Notes: generated by a model from the letters alone, not told the origin. Shown: positions 30,183-39,965, counted from the stretch's first letter. The stretch: 64,000 bases of DNA from Ilyomonas sp963847085 (GCA_963847085.1 CAWJYO010000004.1:186001-250000), one strand, 5' to 3'. Numbers and translations: made by a program.

Positions 30183-31406
30183 ATGAAAACGCTTATTACG
30201 ATTAGCTTCATTCGTTTTGATAAGCCTACTTTTCAACAGTTGCCTGAAAGATAAAAAGCTCGAAAAATATACGTATTACATTCCACAGTATGCCTTAAAA
30301 TCTGAAGTACAGGCTAACATCAAAAGTGGTGCTGCGCAAAGCGTTTCATCGGCAGGAAAACTGTTTGTGAGAGGCAATTATATCTATCTGAGCGAAATCA
30401 ATAAAGGCATTCACATCATTGATTATAGCCATCCTTCATCGCCTAAAAATGTAGCTTTTATTCCGATTCCCGGCAATCTTGATTTAGCAGTCAACGGCAA
30501 TTATTTGTATGCGGATGAATATGCTGATTTGCTTACCATTGACGTTACCAATCCATTGGCGGCAAAGCTGGTTGATATAAAACCAAATGCATTTTATAAC
30601 TATTTTGGTTATGGGGTTGACAGCAATCGCATTATTGCTTCATGGCGCAGAGTAGATACCGTGGTAAAAAGTGATTTGCCTTTTGTTTATCCCGCTGTTT
30701 ATTACGATGCAATTCCAGGCATGGAAACTTATGCGTCGGCATCAGCTACTAAATCCACTATCAGCATTGGTGGCTCTACATCACGCTTTGCGGTTGTAAA
30801 CAATCGCCTCTATACAGTTGATATTAACAACATTCATATTTACAACATTCAAACAGCCAACAATCCTTCGTTCGTACAAACAATGAACACTAACCAGGGC
30901 GGCATTGAAACCATTTATCCTTTTGAAAACAACTTGTTTTTAGGAGGAAGTAATGGCATGTATATTTTTGATATAACTGATGCAGATAACCCTATTGCAA
31001 AGGGAATTTTGGTCATGTAAGAACCTGCGACCCTGTAATTGCAGATGCGAGCAAAGCCTACGTAACTCTGCGCAATGGCACAGCTTGTGGCGGCTTCACC
31101 AACGAATTAGATGTGCTGAACATTAATGATATTAGTAACCCGGTTTTAGTGAAAACATATCCATTTGATAATCCAAGAGGACTGGCAAAAGAAGGTAACG
31201 TTTTGTTTATCTGCGATGGTAATGCCGGTTTGAAAATATTGAATGCAGCTGATGCTAACAACATAACATCTTTAAGTACAATTTTAGGTTTTGAAGCGAA
31301 TGATGTAATTGTAAACAACGGTCTTGCTATAGTTGTAGCAAGTGATGGTTTGTATTTTATTGATTACAGAAATGTTTTTAATGCAACTATCGTTGGCAAG
31401 CTTTAA
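30183..31406 (+). CDS. LVIVD-repeat beta-propeller lipoprotein, two frameshifts
   Basis: The start at 30183 (MKTLITISFI) joins, after a one-base shift near 30213, to VLISLLFNSC, a lipoprotein signal with its cysteine. LVIVD-type propeller blades follow: GIHIIDYSHPSSPKNVAF, LLTIDVTNPLAAKLV, NIHIYNIQTANNPSFV, GMYIFDITDADNPI. A second shift near 31003 restores GHVRTCDPVIADASKAYV and later blades to VGKL at 31406. Such propellers are surface lipoproteins of unknown ligand. The gene follows the barrel gene by 52 bases and is probably in the same operon, perhaps as a surface partner of the barrel. Confidence 0.82.
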
Positions 31407-31447
31407 ATAAAAGAAAGATTGTTTTATTGTAAAGAACCTATTAGTTT

Positions 31448-32005
31448 ATGAAGTTTGTTTTTGCCCTTTTTTTATCGGGTGTTGCTTTTATTGTTGAGGC
31501 ACAACCGAAACCGCATTATACAGCCAGAATAGAAGCAGGATTGGCAAAAGGCAGCAGTGATAAAAGCGCAGTTTATTTTTTTACCAATAGTATTGCGTAC
31601 AAAAATATATCTGCTGGAATTGGTGCTGGCATTGATAAATACGCCTTTCATTCCATTCCTCTTTTTTTGGATGTTAAAAAGGAATTTGGACAGCACAAAT
31701 TCAAACCGTTTGCTGATGCATCGGCAGGCGTCAACATCCCTAATCCTACAACAGAACAGAAAAATAGTTATGCAGGCTGGAATCAAAACGGTGCGTTCAA
31801 AAATGGCTTTTTTACCAAAGCATCGGTTGGCATTTCAATGCCGGTTTTGCGTAAGCTTCGTATGTTCATTAATGCAGGATATAGCTATAAAACAACAACG
31901 GTAAAAATGGTTACTGATTACCGACCTTTTGATGGACAATTAACCACAACAACCGATATTTATCGCTACAACCGATGGTTTGCAGCCATTGGTTTTCAAT
32001 TGTAA
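31448..32005 (+). CDS. Small exported beta-barrel-like protein
   Basis: This 185-residue protein has a signal peptide (MKFVFALFLSGVAFIVEAQ), followed by alternating strands such as YTARIEAGLAKG, ISAGIGAGIDKYAF and MFINAGYSYKTTTV. It ends in the aromatic WFAAIGFQL, as in outer-membrane barrels. I do not recognise a named family. It is the last gene of the sigma/anti-sigma group, starting 41 bases after the propeller gene. An 11-mer GCAAAAACAAA (reverse orientation) lies in its signal-peptide codons. Confidence 0.7.
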   Translation: MKFVFALFLSGVAFIVEAQPKPHYTARIEAGLAKGSSDKSAVYFFTNSIAYKNISAGIGAGIDKYAFHSIPLFLDVKKEFGQHKFKPFADASAGVNIPNPTTEQKNSYAGWNQNGAFKNGFFTKASVGISMPVLRKLRMFINAGYSYKTTTVKMVTDYRPFDGQLTTTTDIYRYNRWFAAIGFQL

Positions 32006-32207
32006 CCATTGCATTAATCGCTTACGCTATTTTCACAAACCTCTTACATAACAAACCGCAGCCATCTTCCTAATGTTTTATTTTTGTAGCAATAACAAAA
32101 TTGGTTTCATCTGTAATTACAATTGAAAGAGTTTGTTTTTGCCCTCTTTTATCATTACAAACTATCTTTTTTAAAAAGGGCATGAGCTACCCGAAAAACA
32201 TCTATTC

Positions 32208-32612
32208 ATGCAGGAAGAAAAACTAACTACAACATCAACTTTTACGCGGTTGCAAAACCGCTACCGGCTGGTGATTATGAACGACGATACCTACGAAGAA
32301 ATCACTACGTTCAAGCTTACCCGAACCAGCGTGTATGTTGGCTTGTGCACGGTGTTTGTGTTGCTGATTGGTTTAACCATTTCGCTATTTATGTTTACGC
32401 CATTAAAGTATTACATACCGGGTTATGGTAATGCAAGGCAAAGCAAAAGCGAACTGCAGGTGCTGAAAATGAAAACCGATTCGCTTCAGCAAGCCATTCA
32501 GTATAAAGACCAGTATTTAAATAATATAAAAAAAGTTTTGAGTGGAAATAACAATATAATCAAAGACACAACGCCTATTAAAGTTCCTAAAACTGATATT
32601 TCTAACGATTAA
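32208..32612 (+). CDS. Single-pass membrane protein resembling the N-terminal part of M23 peptidases
   Basis: This 134-residue protein has a soluble N-terminus (RLQNRYRLVIMNDDTYEEITTFKLTR) and one helix (about 45-68, VYVGLCTVFVLLIGLTISLFMF). A TPLKYYIPGYG segment and a heptad-like region (LQVLKMKTDSLQQAIQYKDQYLNNIKKVLSG) follow. This layout matches the membrane-anchored start of Bacteroidota M23 peptidases encoded near bactofilin genes, but the peptidase domain is absent. It is followed after 5 bases by the AtpZ-like gene. A promoter candidate lies upstream: TTG at 32139 and TATCTTTT at 32163, with 21 bases between. Confidence 0.65.
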   Translation: MQEEKLTTTSTFTRLQNRYRLVIMNDDTYEEITTFKLTRTSVYVGLCTVFVLLIGLTISLFMFTPLKYYIPGYGNARQSKSELQVLKMKTDSLQQAIQYKDQYLNNIKKVLSGNNNIIKDTTPIKVPKTDISND

Positions 32613-32617
32613 TTATC

Positions 32618-32827
32618 ATGGATAAACAGCCACAAAACCGCAATTTGTTATTACAATATTTTACTTTTGCATGGCAGTTAATTGCCGGTTTGGGTCTTTC
32701 TGTTTATTTAGGAATTGTGATTGATAAATGGCTCAAAACATCAATGCCATTGCTGGTTTGGATACTACCCTTGCTGGTGCTGACAGGCATGATGATAAAA
32801 GTGATTCGAGATACAACAAAGAAGTGA
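32618..32827 (+). CDS. AtpZ/AtpI-family small membrane protein
   Basis: This 69-residue protein has two hydrophobic helices, FTFAWQLIAGLGLSVYLGIVIDKW and MPLLVWILPLLVLTGMMIKV. The GxxxG-like first helix and IDKWL hinge are typical of AtpZ/AtpI, an accessory protein that normally precedes ATP synthase F0 genes. The next gene fits the same context, but no atpB follows. Confidence 0.8.
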   Translation: MDKQPQNRNLLLQYFTFAWQLIAGLGLSVYLGIVIDKWLKTSMPLLVWILPLLVLTGMMIKVIRDTTKK

Positions 32828-32831
32828 ACAC

Positions 32832-33245
32832 ATGACAAAACACAAACTAAGCCACACCTATCTTCCGCTGATATTCATTTTTGTAGCTGTGAACGCGCTA
32901 TGTGTTATTTTTAATAACAAACTCGATGAATGGCACATTAATCATCTGGTTGTTCAGGGCGCCAACCTTCTCTTGTTTTTACTTATGTTCAGCAGTGCTT
33001 ATATTCACATCAAAGCATTTTACAAACCCAATCCCAACGCTTTTTTGCGTAGCGTATTGAGTGCAACGATTTTAAAATTGTTTGTAATTGCCATTGCGGC
33101 AGTATTGTATTTATTAATTGCCGGAGAACAGGGAAATACTTATGCCATTCTTATTGGGTTATTGCTGTATGTAATTTATACCATAGTTGAAATGCGCGGC
33201 ATTTTTAAACTGAATAAGCAGGCAAATAATGGCACGTCATCGTGA
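32832..33245 (+). CDS. Four-helix membrane protein of the ATP-synthase accessory type
   Basis: This 137-residue protein has about four hydrophobic helices (11-27, 39-59, 72-93, 101-119), a basic C-terminus and no clear enzyme motif. In many Bacteroidota a similar protein sits between atpZ and atpB. Here the following gene is SprT-like and overlaps its end by 17 bases. I infer an AtpI-like role from position only. Confidence 0.6.
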   Translation: MTKHKLSHTYLPLIFIFVAVNALCVIFNNKLDEWHINHLVVQGANLLLFLLMFSSAYIHIKAFYKPNPNAFLRSVLSATILKLFVIAIAAVLYLLIAGEQGNTYAILIGLLLYVIYTIVEMRGIFKLNKQANNGTSS

Positions 33246-33849
33246 AGAGCCTATACAAACTTTAGCGGCTTTTTTGCCCGATAACAGCTATGCTTATGTG
33301 GCTGATTATCTCAATCGCTACAAAGTACATCTTACCATTACCAAAGCGCGCAGCAGCGTGCTGGGCGATTATCGCAATGCTCATCAAAACAAAAATCATC
33401 GCATTTCCGTTAATGGCAATCTCAATAAATTTTCGTTTTTAATTACGCTTCTGCACGAGCTGGCGCATCTGCTCACATTTGAAAAATACAAGCATTCTGT
33501 TGCTGCGCATGGCAAGGAATGGAAAGCCGTTTACGGTGGCATACTGGCAACCTTTGTTCAGCACAATATTTTTCCGGATGATATAAAAATGGCGGTGCTG
33601 CAATCGCTGCAAAATCCCGCTGCAAGCAGTTGTGCCGAAGAAGGTTTAATGCGTGTATTGCGTTGTTACGACGCAAAAAAAGAAGGCATTTTTTTGTTGG
33701 AACAATTACCGGAAAATTCAATCTTCATCACAAAAGATGGCAGGCAATTTATAAAGGGAGATCGCTTGCGCAAACGCTATCGTTGCAAAGAAGTAATTTC
33801 AGGAGCAATGTATTTATTCAGCCCGATTTATGAAGTGAAGGCAATGTGA
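33229..33849 (+). CDS. SprT-like zinc metalloprotease-domain protein
   Basis: This 206-residue protein has the zincin motif LLHELAHLLTF near residue 82 and a downstream histidine in SVAAHGKEWKAVYGG, as in SprT/Spartan-type domains. The C-terminal part (from LRCYDAKKEGIF) carries RCKEV near the end but no convincing zinc ribbon. Human Spartan cleaves DNA-protein crosslinks, but the bacterial proteins have no established substrate. It starts inside the preceding membrane-protein gene. Confidence 0.85.
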   Translation: MARHREEPIQTLAAFLPDNSYAYVADYLNRYKVHLTITKARSSVLGDYRNAHQNKNHRISVNGNLNKFSFLITLLHELAHLLTFEKYKHSVAAHGKEWKAVYGGILATFVQHNIFPDDIKMAVLQSLQNPAASSCAEEGLMRVLRCYDAKKEGIFLLEQLPENSIFITKDGRQFIKGDRLRKRYRCKEVISGAMYLFSPIYEVKAM

Positions 33850-33993
33850 GATGATCTGAACTGGGATTATTTGGATGAGTAGGATTTGTGGGATTAGATA
33901 TGTAAGATTGAATATTATGGCAAAACCAAACTTCTCTTTTTATAATATCCCACGAATCCCAACCATCTCATTCATCCCGATTCAGACAATCAT
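33850..33993. repeat. Long imperfect palindrome, family E copy 1
   Basis: The left arm (ATGATCTGAACTGGGATTAT, GTAGGATTTGTGGGATT) and the right arm (AATATCCCACGAATCCCAAC, CATCCCGATTCAGACAATCAT) are about 50-base inverted copies. GGCAAAACCAAAC lies in the loop. It fills the space between convergent sprT-like and porX genes. A related palindrome lies between mraY and murD. Confidence 0.75.
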
Positions 33994-35546
33994 TTGCTTG
34001 TCATTTTCACAACAGGAATAATCATTTCTTCCAAACTTACGCCGCCATGTTGGAATGTATTTCGATAATAATTCACGAAATAATTATAGTTGTTGGGATA
34101 GCACAAAAAGCCATCTTCTTTGGCAAAAATAAAAGAAGAGTTTACATTCGGAACGGGCAGGCCGGCTTCGCGTGGATCACGGAACGCCAGCACTTCACGC
34201 GGTTCATAGTTTAAATTTCTTCCGTGTTTATAGCGAAGGTTGGTGGTGGTTTGTTTGTCGCCAATTACTTTGTATGGTGTTTTTACGCGCACACTACCAT
34301 GATCGGTTGCCAGCACAATGTTTATTTTTTTATCGGCTATCTTTTTTAATGCCTGGTATAAGGCGCTGTGCTCAAACCAGCTACGGGTAATGCTGCGATA
34401 ACTCACTTCATCACTTGCCAGCTCTTTTAGCACTTCCATTTCGGTACGTGCATGGCTTAGCATGTCAACAAAATTGTAAATCACAACATTTAAATCGTTG
34501 CCCAACAAATTGTGTATGTTGTTCACCAACTGCTGACCATCGTTGTAATGCACCACTTTGGTATAGCTGCATTTAATATCGTCTCTTTTTAATCGCTTTA
34601 GCTGACCTTTAAAAAACTCTTCTTCAAATAAATTTTTACCGCCTTCTTCATCATCGTTTTTCCATTGCACCGGAAATTGTTTTTCTATATCAATAGGTAA
34701 TAAACCGGCGAGGATAGCATTGCGGCAATATTGGGTTGCTGTTGGTAAAATGCTGTAAAATGTATCTTCTTCCAAAACCCTGAAACATTCCGAAAATATA
34801 GGCTGAATGGATTTCCACTGGTCGAAGCGAAGGTTGTCAATAATCAGGAAAAACGTAGGTATTCCTTTCTCTAAAGTAGGCAATACTTTTTGGGTAAATA
34901 ATGTATGGCTCATCACAGGAACCTCTTTCGCTTTTTTATTGATCCACGACGCATAATTTTTTGAAATGAACTTGAAAAATTCGGTGTTGGCTTCGCTTTT
35001 TTGAGTTTGAAACACTTCCTGCATTTCGGGGCTGTCGCTCTTTTCCATTTCCAGTTCCCAGTACGTCAGTTTTTTATAAATGTCCATCCATTCGTTGTAA
35101 TCGGGATTGCTGTTCAAAGCCATAAACAAGTTGCGAAACTGTTGCTGGTATTGCTGCGTAGTTTTTTCTGCCACCAGCCTTCGGTTCTCCAATATTTTTT
35201 TCAGCGAATGCAGCACCTGGTTTGGATTTACGGGTTTAATCAGGTAGTCGGTTATCTGGCTGCCAATGGCTTCTTCCATCAGGTTTTCCGTTTCATTTTT
35301 GGTAATCATTACCACAGGAACGGTTGGGTTTATTTCTTTGATTTTTGCCAATGTTTCCAAACCTGTTATGCCGGGCATACTTTCATCCAGCAGCACTACA
35401 TCTACGGCATTATCTTTTACATAATCAACCGCATCAAAGCCATTGGTAAAGGTTTGTACTTCATAGCCTTTGCTTTCTAAAAACAAGCGTTGCGATTGCA
35501 GATTTTCTATCTCATCATCTGCCCAAAGTATTTTTGCTAAAGCCAT
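33990..35546 (-). CDS. porX: PorX-type response regulator with PglZ domain (type IX secretion regulator)
   Basis: Residues 1-120 form a CheY-like receiver: ILWADDE with acidic pocket residues, VVLLDESMPG with the phosphorylated aspartate, VVMITKNE and DYLIKPV with the conserved lysine. The rest is a PglZ/alkaline-phosphatase-like domain, including FFLIIDNLRFDQW, TATQYCRNAILAG, VIYNFVDMLSHAR and VLATDHGSVRV. This combination defines PorX, which with the kinase PorY controls type IX secretion in Porphyromonas and gliding relatives. The start at 35546 (MALAKIL) seems better than 35555 (MTTM). PorY is not in the window. Confidence 0.93.
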   Translation of the reverse strand: MALAKILWADDEIENLQSQRLFLESKGYEVQTFTNGFDAVDYVKDNAVDVVLLDESMPGITGLETLAKIKEINPTVPVVMITKNETENLMEEAIGSQITDYLIKPVNPNQVLHSLKKILENRRLVAEKTTQQYQQQFRNLFMALNSNPDYNEWMDIYKKLTYWELEMEKSDSPEMQEVFQTQKSEANTEFFKFISKNYASWINKKAKEVPVMSHTLFTQKVLPTLEKGIPTFFLIIDNLRFDQWKSIQPIFSECFRVLEEDTFYSILPTATQYCRNAILAGLLPIDIEKQFPVQWKNDDEEGGKNLFEEEFFKGQLKRLKRDDIKCSYTKVVHYNDGQQLVNNIHNLLGNDLNVVIYNFVDMLSHARTEMEVLKELASDEVSYRSITRSWFEHSALYQALKKIADKKINIVLATDHGSVRVKTPYKVIGDKQTTTNLRYKHGRNLNYEPREVLAFRDPREAGLPVPNVNSSFIFAKEDGFLCYPNNYNYFVNYYRNTFQHGGVSLEEMIIPVVKMTSK

Positions 35547-35666
35547 CGTTGTCATGTTTGGTGAAACGCTTAAAAGTAAGAGAGATGTGATATTGGGCGA
35601 TAAAAAGTTTTGGTAAAGTGAGTTTGTGAGTAGTGAATGGCGAGTGAATGTTTTATTCTGAACGTT

Positions 35667-36236
35667 TCAAAACTCAACCCCCGAGTATAATTCTGATAAA
35701 GGGAAATGATAGTTAATACTCTGAATATGGAATGTCTCTGATTGGGATAAATATTCTTTGAAAAGCCAGTTGTCATCTGACTGTTTAATGTAATGCTCAA
35801 CCTTTATGGAAAGCGAATCTATAAGAATGTATTCTTTCAGGCTGGGTATGGAACGATATAGCAAAAACTTATCGCCTTTATCGTAAGATTGCGTTGAAGG
35901 TGATAAAATTTCAACAATCACAACCGGATTCATTACCGTATCAAATGCATCGTCCAGCATTTTTATTTTACCGCAGATAATCTGCGAATCAGGATACGTG
36001 TATAAAGTATTGTACGGGATGTGCACCCTTAATTCTCTTCCATGAACTTTACAGGGTTTTCCTTTTAAAAAGCTTCCTGTTTCTCTGGTAAAGTTCATTT
36101 GTAGTTGACTATGGTTAAGACTTCCGCCTGCCATGTCAAATATTTCACCCTGATAATATTCGTGTTTTTCTAATGAAGCTCTTTCAAAAGCAAGATATTC
36201 TTCCTGCGTATAAAATCTTTTAGCGGTGCGAATCAT
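35667..36236 (-). CDS. Uma2-family endonuclease-like protein (DUF820)
   Basis: This 189-residue protein shows the Uma2 layout: YTQEEYLAFERAS, HEYYQGEIFDMAGGS, then the PD-(D/E)xK-like core YPDSQIICG, PVVIVEILSPST, and YRSIPSLKEYILID. The family is widespread and often in many copies per genome. Nuclease activity is inferred from the fold, and the biological role is unknown. Confidence 0.9.
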   Translation of the reverse strand: MIRTAKRFYTQEEYLAFERASLEKHEYYQGEIFDMAGGSLNHSQLQMNFTRETGSFLKGKPCKVHGRELRVHIPYNTLYTYPDSQIICGKIKMLDDAFDTVMNPVVIVEILSPSTQSYDKGDKFLLYRSIPSLKEYILIDSLSIKVEHYIKQSDDNWLFKEYLSQSETFHIQSINYHFPLSELYSGVEF

Positions 36237-36364
36237 ATTATCTCGTCTTGTTCCTTCAAAGGTCAGTCTTTTTAAAATAACTTCTTTTCAAAACCGTTTT
36301 TAAACTTATCTTAATAACTCACAAGCGCATTTATAATATTTTTACCCCAACAAAAATTTTTGTT

Positions 36365-37804
36365 TTGAAGAGATTCGTTTTTACGTTCGTTACTGTTTTG
36401 TTTTTCATTCAATTATTTGCACAAAAACAAACTGCCGATAACAGTGGTTATCAAATTATGGCAACCGTTACGCCGTTTTCGCATGTGCAATTGTACCTTG
36501 GTTCTTATTATGGCAAATACAAAACGCTTACCGATTCGGCTGTAACCGATGGCAACGGAACAGCGGTTTTTAAAGGCACTAAAAAGTTAGATAAAGGCAT
36601 TTATTTTTTGGTGAGTCCGCAAAAGAGCATTTTGTTTGAAATCCTGATGGATGACAAACAGCACTTTTCTGTAAAGGCTGATACTTCGCATCTCGACCAG
36701 GTTCAGTTTGCCGGCTCGGAAGAAAATACACAATTTCAGGATTATACAAAGTTTTTAGCGCAGCACATTCCTAACATCAATGTGTTGAAAGCATCGCTTT
36801 CCAACGCAAAAACAAAAAGCGATTCTGCAAAAATTAATGCTGAGTTGCGAAAAGAAGATGATGCAATGGCGGCGTATCGTCAGAACATAATTAAGAACGA
36901 TTCGGCTTCGATGCTGGCCTTGTTTTTTAAAACCATGAAACGGCCGGAAGTACCATCTAACGTAAAGCCCAATAGTGCCGAAGCGTTTTATTTTGTAAAA
37001 GAACATTTTTGGGATGATGTGCCGTTTGATGACATCCGTTTACTGCATACGCCTTTCTTCGATCCGAAGATTGATGAGTATTTTAAATATTATGTTTCCG
37101 CACAGCCCGATAGCGTTAGCCAGGAAGTGAATTACATGCTTCTTTCATCGCGCACCAACAAGGATATGTTTCAATATTTGTTGGGAAAGTTTACCGATAA
37201 ATATATCAATCCTGAAATCATGGGTCAGGATAAAGTGTTCCTTTTTTTGTTTGAAAATTATTTTTCAAAAGGAGATACTGCCTGGCTGAAACCTGAGCAG
37301 CGTAAATATATTTTTAACCGTGCTTACAGCCTGATGGCAAACCAGATTGGAGAACCCGCGCCACAATTGGATTTAACGGATACATCGGGAAAAACACATT
37401 CATTATACAGTGTAAAAGCACCGTTTACTTTTGTTGTATTTTGGGATCCCAATTGCAGCCATTGTAAAATAGAAGTGCCGCGCGTAGATAGTATTTATAA
37501 AGCCAAATGGAAGAAAGAAGGCGTAAAAGTTTTTGCCGTGAATACTGCCGATGCAGCGGTGAAAGACTGGAAAGGCTTTTTAAACGAACATCACCTGCAA
37601 GACTGGACAAATGTGTATCAAACCAAAGAAGCTAAAACGGCTGATGAAACGGCCAACCGCGCTAATTATCGCCAGTTGTATGATGTGTATCAAACGCCAA
37701 CGATGTACCTGCTGGATAAAGACAAACACATACTTGCCAAAGGCCTAAGCCTGCTGCAGTTTGATGAAGTGATGAACCATCAGACAAAGACGGAGGCGAA
37801 GTAG
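36365..37804 (+). CDS. Exported thioredoxin-domain protein (TlpA/DUF5106-like)
   Basis: This 479-residue protein starts with TTG (no ATG is available in frame) and a signal peptide (MKRFVFTFVTVLFFIQLFAQ). The N-terminal beta-domain (about 25-130), a helical middle (130-320) and the C-terminal thioredoxin domain (335-470) are typical of Bacteroidota TlpA-like proteins. The active site reads FWDPNCSHCKIEVP, a CxxC pair, and the cis-proline is in YQTPTMYLLD. It probably acts on periplasmic disulfides, but its partner is unknown. Confidence 0.87.
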   Translation: MKRFVFTFVTVLFFIQLFAQKQTADNSGYQIMATVTPFSHVQLYLGSYYGKYKTLTDSAVTDGNGTAVFKGTKKLDKGIYFLVSPQKSILFEILMDDKQHFSVKADTSHLDQVQFAGSEENTQFQDYTKFLAQHIPNINVLKASLSNAKTKSDSAKINAELRKEDDAMAAYRQNIIKNDSASMLALFFKTMKRPEVPSNVKPNSAEAFYFVKEHFWDDVPFDDIRLLHTPFFDPKIDEYFKYYVSAQPDSVSQEVNYMLLSSRTNKDMFQYLLGKFTDKYINPEIMGQDKVFLFLFENYFSKGDTAWLKPEQRKYIFNRAYSLMANQIGEPAPQLDLTDTSGKTHSLYSVKAPFTFVVFWDPNCSHCKIEVPRVDSIYKAKWKKEGVKVFAVNTADAAVKDWKGFLNEHHLQDWTNVYQTKEAKTADETANRANYRQLYDVYQTPTMYLLDKDKHILAKGLSLLQFDEVMNHQTKTEAK

Positions 37805-37915
37805 AAGGTGCAAGATTCAAAAGACAAGGTACAAGAATACAAAAGTCAAGTATAAAATGTACGGATTGAAAACAAAAATGCAATAAAAACGAAACTGACC
37901 TTTGACTACTACCAC

Positions 37916-39836
37916 ATGAAAACAATACTTTTCTTTTTTTGTTTTGCCCTTTTTTCTATCACTGTTCATTCGCAAACTTTATTTACTTATGGCAACAAAG
38001 CGGTAAGTAAAAATGAGTTTGTAAAAGCCTTTGAAAAAAATCCTTCAATTGATACAAGCAGCCGCGAAATATCACTAAAAAATTATCTCGATTTATACAT
38101 CAAATACAAACTGAAAGTACAGGCGGCGCTTGATGAAAAATTAAACCAAACCGATGAATACAAAAGCGAAGCTGACAACTTTAAAAAAGATCTTGGCAGA
38201 GACAGCCATCAACAATGAAGCGAATGTAAACAGCTTGGTTCACGAAGCATTTTTGCGCAGCCAGAAAAGACATTGAATTGGCGCAAGTATTTGTTCCGTT
38301 TGGTAAAAATGGCGATACACGTTGCGGCATTTGCAAAAATCAATGAAGCTTATTCTTTATTAAAAAAGGGTAAACCTTTTACTGAAGTGGTAGCTCAGTT
38401 TGCAACCGATTCTGCTACAAAAGCAAACGAAGGAAACATTGGCTACATCACCGTGTTTACATTGCCTTACGATGCCGAAAATATTGTTTATAATTTGAAG
38501 TCCGGCGAGTTTGCAAAGCCCTATCGAAGTGCAGTCTGGTTATCACATTTTTAAAGACATCAGCGAACGACCTGCATTGGGTAAACGGAAAGTGCAAACC
38601 ATATTATTTGCCACTTCTCCATCGGCATCAGAAAGCGAAAAAGAAGCAACGAAACACATTGCCGATTCTGTTTACAATCTTATACAATCCGGTGCTGCAT
38701 TTGCCGATCTGGCAGCGGTGTTTAACCCAAGAACCCGTAATGGTCATGGTACTATCGAAGTAAGTGTAGGTCAATACAGTTCTGACTTTGAGCGGGCTGT
38801 ATTTGCGTTGCAAAAAGAAGGAGAGGTGTCGAAACCATTCGCGACAACTTATGGTTACAATATTGTAAAATTGATTGAAAAAGAACCGGCGGTTGGCGAT
38901 ACAAGCGACATCACGATTAAAGCAGCGATGCAGGAGAAAATAAAAGCCGATGACCGGCTACTTATGGCAAAACAAAATTTACAAAATAAATGGAGAGAAG
39001 CAACAGGCTATCAACCTGTTTCTTTCAACAAAGAAGAACTTTGGAAATTTACAGATACGGCATTGCGAAACGGCAATCCCGCATTGCATGTTGGTAACAT
39101 TGGTTATAATACCATTCTGTTTGTTTTTGCGGATAAAAAAATATCAGCAACGGCCTGGGTGCGTTACGTGCAAATGAGGCTGAATGAAAATAGTGCAAAA
39201 CCAAACTATGAACAATGGTTTCCCGAGTTTATCGGCTATGCAACAGTGAACGATTATAAAGAGAACATTGATAAATTTCATCCTGAATTGAAAGATCAAT
39301 TACAGGAATTTAACGACGCCAATTTATTGTTTGCTGCCATGGACAAACACGTATGGAGCAAGGCTTCTGCTGACACGACGGCTTTGTTGAAATACTATCA
39401 ATTGCACAAACAAAACTACAAATGGATGCCCGGTGCAAGTGCCATTGCAATAACGGCAAACAACAAACAAATTGCGGCTGAAATTGCTCAAAAATTAAAG
39501 GAGCAACCCGCCGGTTGGCGCAACATTATAGAAAGCTATGGAAGCCTTGCGCAAGGTGACAGCAACCGTTATGAAAAAGACCAGTTGCCTCCACAAGCTA
39601 ATGCTAACATACAGCCCAATTCGCTAACGCCGATTGTGCCTGTAAATGATGGAAAAGGATATTTATTTTTGTACATCACAGCGGTTCATACACAACCTGA
39701 ACAACGCAATTTTGAAGATGCCAAAGGCGCGGTAATTAACGATTATCAGGAGGTGGTGGAAGACAAATGGATTGCACAACTGAAGAGGAAATACCCAATC
39801 AAAGTAAACGAAGGCGTTTTCAAAAGTATCAGATGA
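37916..39836 (+). CDS. Periplasmic parvulin-type foldase (peptidyl-prolyl isomerase), about four frameshifts
   Basis: The start MKTILFFFCFALFSITVHSQ is a signal peptide. The first part has LKNYLDLYIKYKLKVQAALDE, typical of SurA/PrsA-like chaperone arms. Breaks near 38200, 38268 (an AAAA run), 38325 and 38520 interrupt the first parvulin domain (IELAQVFVPFG..., FTEVVAQFATDSATKANEGNIGYITVF, VQSGYHIFKD). The second parvulin domain (FADLAAVFNPRTRNGHGTIEVSVGQYSSDF...TTYGYNIVKLIE) and a C-terminal chaperone region follow intact. It should assist folding of exported proteins. So many breaks in one stretch suggest poor sequence rather than decay, because flanking codons remain well conserved. Confidence 0.82.
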
Positions 39837-39853
39837 TTTTCTAAATACAAGTG

Positions 39854-39943
39854 TTTGAAACACATAGACACAGTAGAAATATAGATTCCACATAGTTTCT
39901 CTATGTGCTTTTCTTATGTTCCTAAGATTCTATGTGTTTCAAA
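39854..39943. repeat. Imperfect palindromic intergenic repeat, family A copy 2
   Basis: TTTGAAACACATAGACACAG on the left and TCTATGTGTTTCAAA on the right are inverted, and the inner part (CATAGTTTCTCTATG) is again self-complementary. The arms match the copy at 9693-9777. It follows the foldase gene stop by 17 bases. Confidence 0.8.
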
Positions 39944-39965
39944 AAATCTCTTACTTAAAAAACTA

